The translations under genes were made by a program, and so were the position numbers. 45,961 bases of DNA from Halothiobacillus sp. (GTDB lineage Bacteria; Pseudomonadota; Gammaproteobacteria; Halothiobacillales; Halothiobacillaceae): NCBI GenBank assembly GCA_024636015.1, contig JAGXHU010000068.1, forward strand, positions 1 to 45,961. The letters are read 5' to 3'. The notes below the pieces were generated by a model. That model did no database searches, was not told the origin of the DNA, and worked only from the letters and a program-made list of their open reading frames with translations. Position 1 is the first letter of the stretch. Every line of letters begins with the position of its first letter. This document shows positions 18,601 to 26,174 of the stretch, piece by piece.

Positions 18601-19896
18601 GACCGCCAGTTTCTGCACCCGGGAACGCGGACTGTAGCGCGCGATACGGGCCAGACCGGAGTCGATCACATAATGAATACCGGGCACGGTCAGCGAGGTT
18701 TCGGCCACGTTCGTGGTGAGCACCACCCGTCGACCGGTGTGCGGCGAAAAAATCCGTTGTTGCTCCGCCGTCGATAACCGGGCGTACAGCGGGAGAATTT
18801 CGGTATGACGCAGACCGTGGCGTGTCAGGCGCTGGGCGCAATCGCGAATCTCGCGCTCACCGGGCAGAAACACCAGAATATCGCCCAATCCTTCATGCAC
18901 CAGTTCATCCACCGCCGCGACCACGGCGGCGGGCAGATCCAACTCCTCCAATTCTGCGCTACCGCCGTTATCGCGCCCGCCAGTCAGCGGCCGGTAACGG
19001 ACCTCAACTGGAAAACTTCGCCCCGCCACCGGCACGACGGGCGCCGGTTGAAACTGTCCACGAACGGGATCGAGCCGCCCGAAGTGCTGCGCAAACCGGG
19101 CGGTATCGATCGTGGCCGAGGTAATCACCAGACGGAAATCGGGCCGACGCTCGACCAACTGGCGCAGAATCCCGAGCAGAAAATCGATGTTCAGACTCCG
19201 CTCGTGCGCCTCATCGATAATCAGGGCGTCGTAACGCAGCAGATCCGGATCCCGGTTGATCTCGGCCAGCAAAATCCCGTCGGTCATGACGGCGACCCGA
19301 CTCGTCGGCTGGGTATGATCCGAGAACCGCACCTTGTAGCCGACGGCCTGCGACCCTGCTGCGCCCAGCTCTTCGGCCAGCCGACTGGCGACATTGCGCG
19401 CCGCAATCCGGCGCGGCTGGGTATGGCCGATCTGGCCGCGCAGGCCATAACCGAGTTCGAGCAACATCTTGGGCAACTGGGTCGTCTTGCCGGAGCCTGT
19501 TTCCCCGGCCACGATCACGACCGGATGGTCCCGCAGCAGATCCATGATCTCGGCACGTGCGCCGCTGACGGGTAGATCATCCGGATAGTCGAACCGAATA
19601 CCCTGATTGCGCCGCGCAGCCACCAGCCCGGCCGCGGTTTCAAAAGCGTCCACCAGTTCGGCCAATTCGCCCGCCCTGAGCCGATTCTGCCGCAGCCCGC
19701 GTTCGACCCCCGCCAACCGACGCGTCAGTTTCGGCGCGTCGCTCAGGGGCAATTGATCGAGATGCGCCCGCAAAAACGCGGTAACATCCTCGGGGTTTTT
19801 GGGGTCGGGCAGGCCTACCGCGGGCACTTTAGGGGGCGTTTGCTGGTCTGACCCAAAGTCTGATGGGGATTCACGGTTCGGCGATACGTCGTTCAT
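15694..19896 (-). CDS. hrpA: ATP-dependent RNA helicase HrpA
   Basis: A very large DEAH-box helicase of about 1400 residues (E. coli HrpA: 1300). Motif I is GETGSGKTTQ (about 131-140), motif II DEAH (228-231), motif III SATID, motif VI QRSGRCGR. Helicase-associated and OB-fold regions follow, then the long C-terminal DUF3418 region special to HrpA. It acts on RNA and, in E. coli, helps rescue stalled ribosomes. The start is unsure: ATG at 19896 is chosen, but in-frame ATGs at 19944 and 19959 exist and none has a good Shine-Dalgarno site. It has no operon partner. Confidence 0.94.
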   Translation of the reverse strand: MNDVSPNRESPSDFGSDQQTPPKVPAVGLPDPKNPEDVTAFLRAHLDQLPLSDAPKLTRRLAGVERGLRQNRLRAGELAELVDAFETAAGLVAARRNQGIRFDYPDDLPVSGARAEIMDLLRDHPVVIVAGETGSGKTTQLPKMLLELGYGLRGQIGHTQPRRIAARNVASRLAEELGAAGSQAVGYKVRFSDHTQPTSRVAVMTDGILLAEINRDPDLLRYDALIIDEAHERSLNIDFLLGILRQLVERRPDFRLVITSATIDTARFAQHFGRLDPVRGQFQPAPVVPVAGRSFPVEVRYRPLTGGRDNGGSAELEELDLPAAVVAAVDELVHEGLGDILVFLPGEREIRDCAQRLTRHGLRHTEILPLYARLSTAEQQRIFSPHTGRRVVLTTNVAETSLTVPGIHYVIDSGLARIARYSPRSRVQKLAVEAISQASANQRSGRCGRIAPGICIRLYEDTDFTGRPAFTDPEILRTNLASVVLRLIDLKLGEPEHFPFIEPPDSRQLAAARRLLFELHALDADQRITPLGRQLARLPVDPTLGRMMLAALPLGDAPAIDTLIVVAFLSIQDPRERPADHAQAADQAQQAFRVADSDFAAVLALWNAWHQVVRHESQRQRRDWAKRHFLSYNRLLEWHDLFGQLRQIVDELNQRALPDPQPLPVVSVEATDHEKSALQARLDLLHQAILPGLLAQIGLRDEAQRADKAEKADQRGQKKRTPTIYIGANNRRFMLFPGSSIAKTPPKWVMSAEIVETTRVYARMNAAINPRWIEPLATHLVTQEHSEPVWDQRGGRVMAFETVKLFGLPIVTKRRIDFGRIDPLLAREIFIRSGLVEGAFESNLRFWRDNQALIGEIRELEARTRRPDLLIDDQVIFDFYASHLPADVHDVAGLVRWLKEVNPNQPPALCMTRDDVLKREPDQHDPKGFPDRLQMGAFSLPLHYHFAPGSDDDGVTLRLPLAALNQIDTARASHLIPGLRREKIEALIRGLPKADRRHFVPAPEFATAVNERIAGDKGNLIAQLATELQRMTGHRVDPELFDERKLLAHLRMRFAVVDEAGEELDADRDLAVLMARHQAAAQQAFAQRTRHRLERDDLTDWAVGDLPEQLMVEQQGAQLQAYPALVDAGDHVRVALLDDPDRASAAHRVGVTRLLMLALPEQVRHLGQFLKQERALDPARLQYSQLGSRRPLPELSLVLPNRRDTAFDTELLARAVAGLAVDDRPPVRDPATFAERVEWLRPRLDAAVRQLADQLRTLFAQHQALRARLKGRLPLSQIEAAREVAEQLDALIYPGFIWHTPQSLFAQLPRYITAAEKRLEKIDRHPERDRMLRVQFMPLCNRVLARLDQSSDDPAQFINLCHLQAHLEEWRVTTFAQELARKGAPSAQDVEQALKVLLSG

Positions 19897-20008
19897 GCCG
19901 GGCAGTGTTGGCGAATCGCCCCACAGAATCAAGCCCGATGGCATCCGTCCCGATGCCATAGATCGTATTGCCGGACGCCCGACCCATCACCCCGAACACG
20001 AGGACAAC

Positions 20009-20707
20009 ATGCCAAACGATATGACCTTCTGGGCGGCCTTACTGGTCGGTTTCTTCGGTGGCGTACATTGCATTGGCATGTGCGGCGGCATCGTCGGCGC
20101 CCTCACCTTCGGCCTGCCCGCCGAAAAGCGGGCGACCGCCCGACAGCTCATGCCCTACCTGCTCGCCTATAACCTGGCCCGGATCAGTTCCTACACGATA
20201 GCGGGTGCGATCGCCGGACTCATCGGTGCTCTGGGGCTATCCCTGATCCCCTTGCAACATGCTCAATTGTATTTATTGATCATCGCCGGGCTGTTCATGA
20301 TCCTGATGGGTCTGTATGTCGGCGGGTGGTGGTTCGGCCTGACCCGAATCGAGCGCGTGGGCTCACGCCTGTGGCGCTATATCGAACCGTTCGGTCGTCG
20401 CCTGATGCCCGTCCGTTCGCCCCGGCAGGCGCTGCTGCTCGGATTCGTCTGGGGCTGGCTGCCCTGCGGACTCGTCTATAGCGTGTTGATCTGGGCCCTC
20501 TCGGCGGGCAGTGCGGCGCAGGGCGCGCTGCTAATGCTGGGGTTTGGTTTGGGCACCTTGCCAAATCTACTGCTCATGGGCGCATTCGCCGCCCAGCTCT
20601 CCGCCTTCACCCGCCAAAAATGGGTACGCTGGGTCGCCGGTACAGCAGTCACCGGTTTCGGTGCCTACACCGTTGGCCTGGCAATCTGGAATATTGCGGT
20701 CCACTGA
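20009..20707 (+). CDS. Sulfite exporter TauE/SafE family membrane protein
   Basis: A 232-residue membrane protein with about six segments. The first, FWAALLVGFFGGVHCIGMCG, carries the Cys pair HCIGMCGG; the matching half-site is WGWLPCGLVYS near residue 155. This layout is typical of the UreH/SafE-like group often found near cytochrome oxidase or copper genes, where a role in metal or thiol transfer across the membrane is suspected. The start at 20009 has GAGG 6 nt upstream; the frame extends back to 19799, but that part opposes hrpA. No oxidase genes are next to it, so the substrate is open. Confidence 0.82.
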   Translation: MPNDMTFWAALLVGFFGGVHCIGMCGGIVGALTFGLPAEKRATARQLMPYLLAYNLARISSYTIAGAIAGLIGALGLSLIPLQHAQLYLLIIAGLFMILMGLYVGGWWFGLTRIERVGSRLWRYIEPFGRRLMPVRSPRQALLLGFVWGWLPCGLVYSVLIWALSAGSAAQGALLMLGFGLGTLPNLLLMGAFAAQLSAFTRQKWVRWVAGTAVTGFGAYTVGLAIWNIAVH

Positions 20708-20717
20708 GTCCGCACCC

Positions 20718-21767
20718 TTACCGAGCTATCAATGACGCGGGTACATCCAAGCGCATCAGGGTTCGATCGCCACGCCCCTCGCGAACGATCAACAAACGCT
20801 TTTCATCTCCTGTGAAACTGATGCCTTCCCACTGATCGATCAGCGGCAATCCAATGCTGTCAACGGGCCTTTCGATGGCCTGCCGCCAGTCCATCCCCGG
20901 CTTGCGCAGGAAAAAATATACGGCACTGTAGGTCAGCACCGCCAGCAATCGACCATCCGCGCTCAACGTCATGTCCGTGGGTTGGTCGGTGTATGCACCG
21001 ATCATCGGATTAAGCAGCCAGGCCAATAGATTTGGCGCGGGCAGCGTCGGCAAGGGACCGATGAGCTGCGCCGTTACGACCGGTGTGCGTCGTTCCTGGA
21101 GACTGAGACGATCACCTTCACTGATGGGATGTCGGGCGCTCAGCGGAATCGAAAAGAATCGGGCCGGTTTCTCACGTTTTGTGAGTAGCAACAATTGTTG
21201 CTCGTGCGCATCCAGCACCAGCGATTCGGTGTCATGCCCACCACTCCAGCCCCCTTGTCGCTTTGGCTGAGGCACCTGGTCCGGGTAACGAAAACGAATC
21301 AGGGCGGAGGGATAGACACTCTGCTTTTCACCGAGAGCGGGCGGCTCCGGCACGAACCAGAGCCGATAGTCTGGCCAAGAGTTACGATTATCCCCAATGT
21401 CACCCACGATCAGGGTCGGCTGGCCATCAATCACGCCACTGGTGATTGCCTCCCAGTCGCGCTGACGCACTGGTGACAGGCTGACAGTTGATTTGAGGAC
21501 GCCGCGCGCATCAATAGCGAACAACAAGGGATCACTTCGGCGCGAGGAAGCCGGCAGATTAATGTTGTCGTTATGGGTCCAGTACAGCCCGGGATGACGG
21601 ATGGAGGCAGTCAGCCCACTGGCCTCGTCCACTGCGGAGGGCAATGCACCGAATCGCGGGGCATCCGCCAGCGCAGAACCACCGAGAACAAACAGGCATA
21701 AAAAAGCCACTGACCGGAAAATTCCGGCCAGCGGCGTGCGTACATGAACCCTCTGTCGGTGTCTCAA
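20718..21767 (-). CDS. Exported protein, probable beta-propeller (function unknown)
   Basis: A 349-residue protein with a signal peptide (SVAFLCLFVLGGSALADA). The mature part has repeated short beta-strand patterns such as VDEASGLTASIRHPGLYWTH, LIVGDIGDNRNSW, GGHDTESLVLD and PTDMTLSADGRLLAVLTY. The WTHNDN and VGDIGDN elements resemble the esterase-like/phytase or SdiA-regulated propeller groups. I infer a periplasmic propeller but cannot name a substrate. It converges with the TauE/SafE gene (10 nt between stops). The start codon gives a long N-region before the hydrophobic core, so a later start is possible. Confidence 0.65.
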   Translation of the reverse strand: MRHRQRVHVRTPLAGIFRSVAFLCLFVLGGSALADAPRFGALPSAVDEASGLTASIRHPGLYWTHNDNINLPASSRRSDPLLFAIDARGVLKSTVSLSPVRQRDWEAITSGVIDGQPTLIVGDIGDNRNSWPDYRLWFVPEPPALGEKQSVYPSALIRFRYPDQVPQPKRQGGWSGGHDTESLVLDAHEQQLLLLTKREKPARFFSIPLSARHPISEGDRLSLQERRTPVVTAQLIGPLPTLPAPNLLAWLLNPMIGAYTDQPTDMTLSADGRLLAVLTYSAVYFFLRKPGMDWRQAIERPVDSIGLPLIDQWEGISFTGDEKRLLIVREGRGDRTLMRLDVPASLIAR

Positions 21768-21783
21768 GGCAAATACAGGGCCA

Positions 21784-21984
21784 CTATTCGGCCGGGGTAT
21801 CCTTGCCCTTGGTATTCATGCCCATCAACAGATAGGCCGGGCAGAAATTGAACAGGCCCGTCAGCAACGGCACAATACCGATATAACCCCACCAGCCAAT
21901 CACGTGCGTCGCGGCCAGGGCAATCAGAACGATACCCACAATGATCCGTAACGCCTTATCAATCATTCCCACATTGGTTTTCAT
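21784..21984 (-). CDS. DUF2892 (YgaP-type) small inner membrane protein
   Basis: A 66-residue protein with two membrane helices: ALRIIVGIVLIALAATHVIG and WGYIGIVPLLTGLFNFCPAY. The opening NVGMIDKALRI and the FCPAYLLMGMNT motif are typical of DUF2892, related to the membrane part of the rhodanese YgaP. There is no rhodanese domain here. A role in sulfur or respiratory metabolism is sometimes suggested but not shown. It lies 16 nt downstream in the direction of the propeller gene and could be co-transcribed with it. Confidence 0.85.
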   Translation of the reverse strand: MKTNVGMIDKALRIIVGIVLIALAATHVIGWWGYIGIVPLLTGLFNFCPAYLLMGMNTKGKDTPAE

Positions 21985-22075
21985 AGTGAACTCCGGGTCA
22001 ACTCGATGTGAACGACGCTAAATAAAATCCGGCATCTCGACGCCAACATGCCATCGCCACCGACCAAGTTATAGC

Positions 22076-22444
22076 CTATTTTTTGGGAACGGTGTGATCC
22101 CGAACCAAGTGCAGGGCTGTATGTCGCTCAAAGTACACAGTAAAACCCGGATAGGCCCAGCGGGTAATCGGCGGATGGTACTTGCCGCCTTTCGGAGGAA
22201 CGGCTGCCAGCTTTTTCTGCGGCTGGCCGAAGCGCTTGATCACCTGTGCCATGCTCATACCATGCACGTAATCCTTGCTGCCCGGTTTGGCGGTATTGAC
22301 GTCAGGGGACATGACCTGAACATCCGGTGTCATAACGTGGCTCTGCGCGCTCGCAAAAGGCGCAGCGCCCAGCCCAGCAACGACCAGGAAGGCCGCCAGG
22401 GTCCACCGGGAGAAGGTACGATGAGCGGTGATTCGTTGATCCAT
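22076..22444 (-). CDS. Small exported protein, BamE/SmpA-like domain (tentative)
   Basis: A 122-residue protein with a signal peptide (WTLAAFLVVAGLGAAPFASA). The mature part starts with two near repeats, MTPDVQ and MSPDVN, then HGMSMAQVIKRFGQP and PPITRWAYPGFTVYFE. The last two resemble the BamE/SmpA-like fold found in small gammaproteobacterial exported proteins. Function unknown. The start at 22444 has AGGAGC 7 nt upstream; the TTG at 22465 is rejected because that site would lie inside the gene. Confidence 0.75.
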   Translation of the reverse strand: MDQRITAHRTFSRWTLAAFLVVAGLGAAPFASAQSHVMTPDVQVMSPDVNTAKPGSKDYVHGMSMAQVIKRFGQPQKKLAAVPPKGGKYHPPITRWAYPGFTVYFERHTALHLVRDHTVPKK

Positions 22445-22691
22445 AACTGAAGCTCCTAAAAACAAGTTCGAAAATTAAGTCTGCATTTCGGCCGCACACC
22501 CCATACGTCAGCCGCACCCGCAATCATCTTGCGTGTAAAAAAAGCCACGCCCGTATCTTGCTTAGAATATGCCGATCAGCGGGAAAAGTGTAACTCGCCG
22601 TGCGTCATTTCGAAACCGGGACAGTCATATCACGTGTCAGACTGCTAAACTGCGCGAGATTTTCTGATTCATTCATACTGCAGGCGACTTC

Positions 22692-23939
22692 ATGTTTCGA
22701 TCCTTTGAGTGGCTGATTGGCCTGCGCTATACACGCGCCAAGCGGCGCAACCGGTTTGTTTCCTTCATTTCAGCCACCTCCATCATCGGGATTACGCTGG
22801 GCGTGACGGCACTGATCGTCGTGATCTCGGTGATGAACGGTTTTCAGGACGAGTTGCGTCACCGCATCCTCGGCATGACCGCCCATGCCACCATCAGCGA
22901 AACCAATCACGCGCTTCAGGATTGGCAAAGTCTGGCCGAGCGCGTCCGGGGCGAGCCGCATCTGGTGGCTTCCGCGCCGTACATTCAGGCCGAAGCGATG
23001 CTTTCCGCACCCCCGAACGTCTCCGGTGCCATCGTGCGTGGCATCGAACCCAGCGAAGAAAATGCCGTCACCGATATTGGCCAGCACATGGTGGCGGGCA
23101 AACTTGTTGACCTCAAGCCTGGTTCGTTCGGCATCGTGCTGGGCCAGGCGCTGGCGGAAAACCTCGGCGTGACTGTGGGCGACAAGCTGATGCTGATCAC
23201 GGCCAATGTGGCCGTCACCCCGGTGGGGGGATTGCTGCGTCAGCGCCAATTCACGGTCGTCGGGCTCTTCAAGGTCGGCATGTATGAATATGATCGCGGC
23301 ACGGCCTTCATCGACCTGAAGGACGCCCAGGCCCTGTTCCGCATGGGGAACTCGGTCACCGGCCTGCGCCTGAAGCTTGATGACATGTTCAAGGCCCCCT
23401 GGGTGGCCCATGATCTCAACCTCAAGCTGGGCAGCCCCTACTGGACGACAGACTGGACCAAGGCCAACGGCAATTTCTTCCGCGCGGTACAGACCGAACG
23501 CACCGTGATGTTCATCATTCTTTCTCTGATCGTCGCCGTAGCAGCCTTCAATATCGTTTCGACGCTGGTGATGGTCGTCACCGACAAGCGCGGCGATATC
23601 GCAATCCTGCGCACGCTGGGCGCCAGCCCCGCCAGCATCATGGGTATTTTTCTGATCTCCGGCACCGTGATCGGCCTGATCGGCACCCTGGTCGGCCTGA
23701 CCATCGGCGTGGGTATCGCCCTGAATGTCGAAACGATCGTGCCCTGGATCGAGCATCTCACCGGCACCCAGTTCATGCCCGCCGATGTCTATTACATCAG
23801 CGAAGTGCCGTCCCGTCTGGACTGGAACGACGTCTGGCATGTCGGCCTGATGGCCTTTGGTTTATCGTTCCTCGCCACACTCTACCCCGCCTGGAGCGCG
23901 TCACGCGTCCAGCCCGCCGAGGCTTTGCGCTATGAATAA
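22692..23939 (+). CDS. lolC: Lipoprotein-releasing ABC transporter permease LolC/E
   Basis: This inner membrane permease extracts mature outer-membrane lipoproteins and hands them to LolA. The 415-residue product shows [20 protein letters not shown] at the N-terminus, typical of LolC/LolE, then [12 protein letters not shown], a large periplasmic domain, and three C-terminal membrane segments with [20 protein letters not shown]. lolD follows with an 8-nt overlap. Only one permease gene is present, so the transporter may be a homodimer of this subunit (LolF type), or a second permease lies elsewhere. Confidence 0.94.
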   Translation: MFRSFEWLIGLRYTRAKRRNRFVSFISATSIIGITLGVTALIVVISVMNGFQDELRHRILGMTAHATISETNHALQDWQSLAERVRGEPHLVASAPYIQAEAMLSAPPNVSGAIVRGIEPSEENAVTDIGQHMVAGKLVDLKPGSFGIVLGQALAENLGVTVGDKLMLITANVAVTPVGGLLRQRQFTVVGLFKVGMYEYDRGTAFIDLKDAQALFRMGNSVTGLRLKLDDMFKAPWVAHDLNLKLGSPYWTTDWTKANGNFFRAVQTERTVMFIILSLIVAVAAFNIVSTLVMVVTDKRGDIAILRTLGASPASIMGIFLISGTVIGLIGTLVGLTIGVGIALNVETIVPWIEHLTGTQFMPADVYYISEVPSRLDWNDVWHVGLMAFGLSFLATLYPAWSASRVQPAEALRYE

Positions 23940-24630
23940 TTCAGCCCCCAGCACGGGGATCGTGCTCGAAACCCGCCAGCTCCTCAAAACCTACCGCGAA
24001 GGCGTGCTCAACGTGGAGGTCCTCAAGGGGGTAGATCTGACCGTTCACGCGGGTGAAATGATGGCTATCGTGGGTGCTTCCGGATCGGGAAAATCGAGCC
24101 TGCTGCAACTGATGGGCGGTCTGGACCAGCCCACGGGCGGCGAGGTCTGGTTGGCCGGGAAGCTGCTATCCAGCCTGGGGGAAACCGCCCGGGGTCGTTT
24201 GCGCAATGAGCACCTGGGGTTTGTCTATCAGGCTCATCACCTACTGCCGGAATTCTCGGCCCTCGACAATGTGGCCATGCCTCTGCTGATCCGCCGCATG
24301 CCTCGGGGCGATGCGCAACGGCGCGCCCGCGACCTGCTCGAACAGGTCGGTCTGGGCCAACGCCTGGAGCACCACCCCAGTGAACTGTCTGGCGGAGAAC
24401 GCCAGCGCGTGGCGATCGCCCGCGCACTGGTGACTGCGCCCGCCGTGGTCCTGGCCGACGAACCCACCGGCAATCTCGACAGTCACAGTGCGGATGACGT
24501 ATTCAACGCAATGCTGGCACTGAATCAAAAGATGGGTACAGCCATCGTTCTGGTGACGCATGATCACGGACTCGCGCACCGGATGACCCGAGTGCTGTCC
24601 ATGCGTGACGGCACCCTGGTCACCCTTTGA
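23932..24630 (+). CDS. lolD: Lipoprotein-releasing ABC transporter ATP-binding protein LolD
   Basis: The ATPase that powers lipoprotein release with LolC/E. The 232-residue product has Walker [10 protein letters not shown], the Q-loop, the LolD-type [20 protein letters not shown], the signature [15 protein letters not shown], Walker [14 protein letters not shown], and the H-loop THD. The start at 23932 lies inside the last codons of lolC, so translation is coupled; the longer frame back to 23857 is inside lolC. Confidence 0.96.
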   Translation: MNNSAPSTGIVLETRQLLKTYREGVLNVEVLKGVDLTVHAGEMMAIVGASGSGKSSLLQLMGGLDQPTGGEVWLAGKLLSSLGETARGRLRNEHLGFVYQAHHLLPEFSALDNVAMPLLIRRMPRGDAQRRARDLLEQVGLGQRLEHHPSELSGGERQRVAIARALVTAPAVVLADEPTGNLDSHSADDVFNAMLALNQKMGTAIVLVTHDHGLAHRMTRVLSMRDGTLVTL

Positions 24631-24749
24631 CTCGACGACCGGGCAGACCCAAGCCCAATTCTCGACGACCCTGCTGACTGTGTTTCTCAACATCCATCTC
24701 GTGGCTGTGCTAACTTTTCAGAAAGTCATCGCCGTCACAGGATGTATTC

Positions 24750-26174
24750 ATGCCGGAACACACACCCTCTCATACACCCTGCTTCGAACACCCCCAATAC
24801 GCTGATCGTTCGCCCGCACTGGCCGATGCCTACCGATTACTCGATTCGGCCCTGATCACCTATCAGGGCAAGGCTGTCGGCACCATGGCCAGCCCGGATC
24901 CGCGCGCGCCTGCCGAAAATTATCAGGATTGTTTCGTGCGGGATTTCGTTTCCGCCGGCTTGGTGATGCTGCTCGAAGGTCGGTCCGATATCGTGCGCTC
25001 GTTTTTGAGCCTGATCATGCATCTGCGCGATCAACAGGAGGAAATCGAGGGCCAACAAGTGGCTCCGGGCGTTCTGCCCGCCTCCTTCCGCGTGGTGCAG
25101 AACGCGTCGGGCGAAGAAACGCTGATTGCGGACTTCGGTGATCGGGCAATCGGCCGCGTGGCGCCCGTCGACTCCATGATGTGGTGGGCGATTCTGCTGC
25201 GTGCCTATGTGCATAGCACCGGGGATACGGGGTTTGCCAAAACACCGGAGGTTCAACGCATGCTACGCATGATTCTGAACCTCTGCCTGCAGAGCCGGTT
25301 CGAGGTGTTCCCCACTCTGCTCGTCCCCGATGGATCGTTCATGATCGATCGCAGGATGGGGGTAAACGGTCACCCGATCGAAATCCAGGCGCTCTTCGAC
25401 ATGACCCTGCGTTGCGCGGAACTGCTGGAAGCCGATGAAGGCAATCGCTGGCTGGTCGACCTGGCTGTCCGGCGCCGCCATGTCCTGAAGGAATACATTC
25501 AGAACTACTACTGGCTGGATATGGATGAGCTCAATCGGGTCAATCGTTTTTCAACCGAAATGTTCGGTCAGGATGTCGACAACCTGTTCAACATCTACCC
25601 CGAATCCATTCCGGGCTGGGTACCCGACTGGTTGCCCGACGGGGCCGGTTATTTCGTCGGCAACCTAGGGCCGGGGCGCATTGATTTCCGCTTTTTCTCG
25701 CAAGGGAATCTACTCGCGTTGGTAGCCGGGCTTGCAAGCCCCAGTCAGTCTCAAGGCATGATGAACCTGATTGAGCAACGCTGGGACGATCTCATCGGCC
25801 GGATGCCGATGAAGCTCGTATATCCGGCCATCGAGTCACACGAGTGGCGGCTGATCACGGGATCCGATCCCAAAAACACCCCCTGGTCCTACCATAATGG
25901 CGGCAACTGGCCTGTGCTGATCTGGTCCCTGACGGCAGCCGCCGTATCCTGTGGCCGTGAAGATCTGGCCAAACGGGCCTACGAGGTGGCCGAGAATCGG
26001 CTCTTGCGCGATGGGTGGCCGGAATACTACGATGGTCGACATGGGCGATTGATGGGCCGCAAGGCCAACCTGCACCAAGTATGGAGTGCCACCGGCCTCA
26101 TCTTTGCACAACATCTACTGGATGACCCCAGCAAACTCGAACGACTGGGCTTCACGGGGACCGCACTGTCATGA
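24750..26174 (+). CDS. GH100 alkaline/neutral invertase (sucrose hydrolase)
   Basis: The enzyme hydrolyses sucrose to glucose and fructose in the cytosol. The 474-residue protein has no signal peptide and shows the GH100 pattern: ENYQDCFVRDFVSAGLVMLL near residue 57, APVDSMMWWAILLRAYVHST, FDMTLRCAELL, YFVGNLGPGRIDFRFFSQGN, and near the C-terminus PWSYHNGGNWPVLIW. Similar enzymes are known from cyanobacteria and plants. AGGATG lies 6 nt before the ATG. It overlaps the sucrose-phosphate synthase gene by 4 nt (ATGA), so the same operon makes and breaks sucrose. Confidence in the family is high; strict sucrose specificity is inferred from context. Confidence 0.9.
   Translation: MPEHTPSHTPCFEHPQYADRSPALADAYRLLDSALITYQGKAVGTMASPDPRAPAENYQDCFVRDFVSAGLVMLLEGRSDIVRSFLSLIMHLRDQQEEIEGQQVAPGVLPASFRVVQNASGEETLIADFGDRAIGRVAPVDSMMWWAILLRAYVHSTGDTGFAKTPEVQRMLRMILNLCLQSRFEVFPTLLVPDGSFMIDRRMGVNGHPIEIQALFDMTLRCAELLEADEGNRWLVDLAVRRRHVLKEYIQNYYWLDMDELNRVNRFSTEMFGQDVDNLFNIYPESIPGWVPDWLPDGAGYFVGNLGPGRIDFRFFSQGNLLALVAGLASPSQSQGMMNLIEQRWDDLIGRMPMKLVYPAIESHEWRLITGSDPKNTPWSYHNGGNWPVLIWSLTAAAVSCGREDLAKRAYEVAENRLLRDGWPEYYDGRHGRLMGRKANLHQVWSATGLIFAQHLLDDPSKLERLGFTGTALS

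Noticed and set aside
22770..23840. 356-codon open frame on the minus strand
   Set aside because: It is antisense to lolC, with a His/Asp/Gly-rich translation and no recognisable domain.
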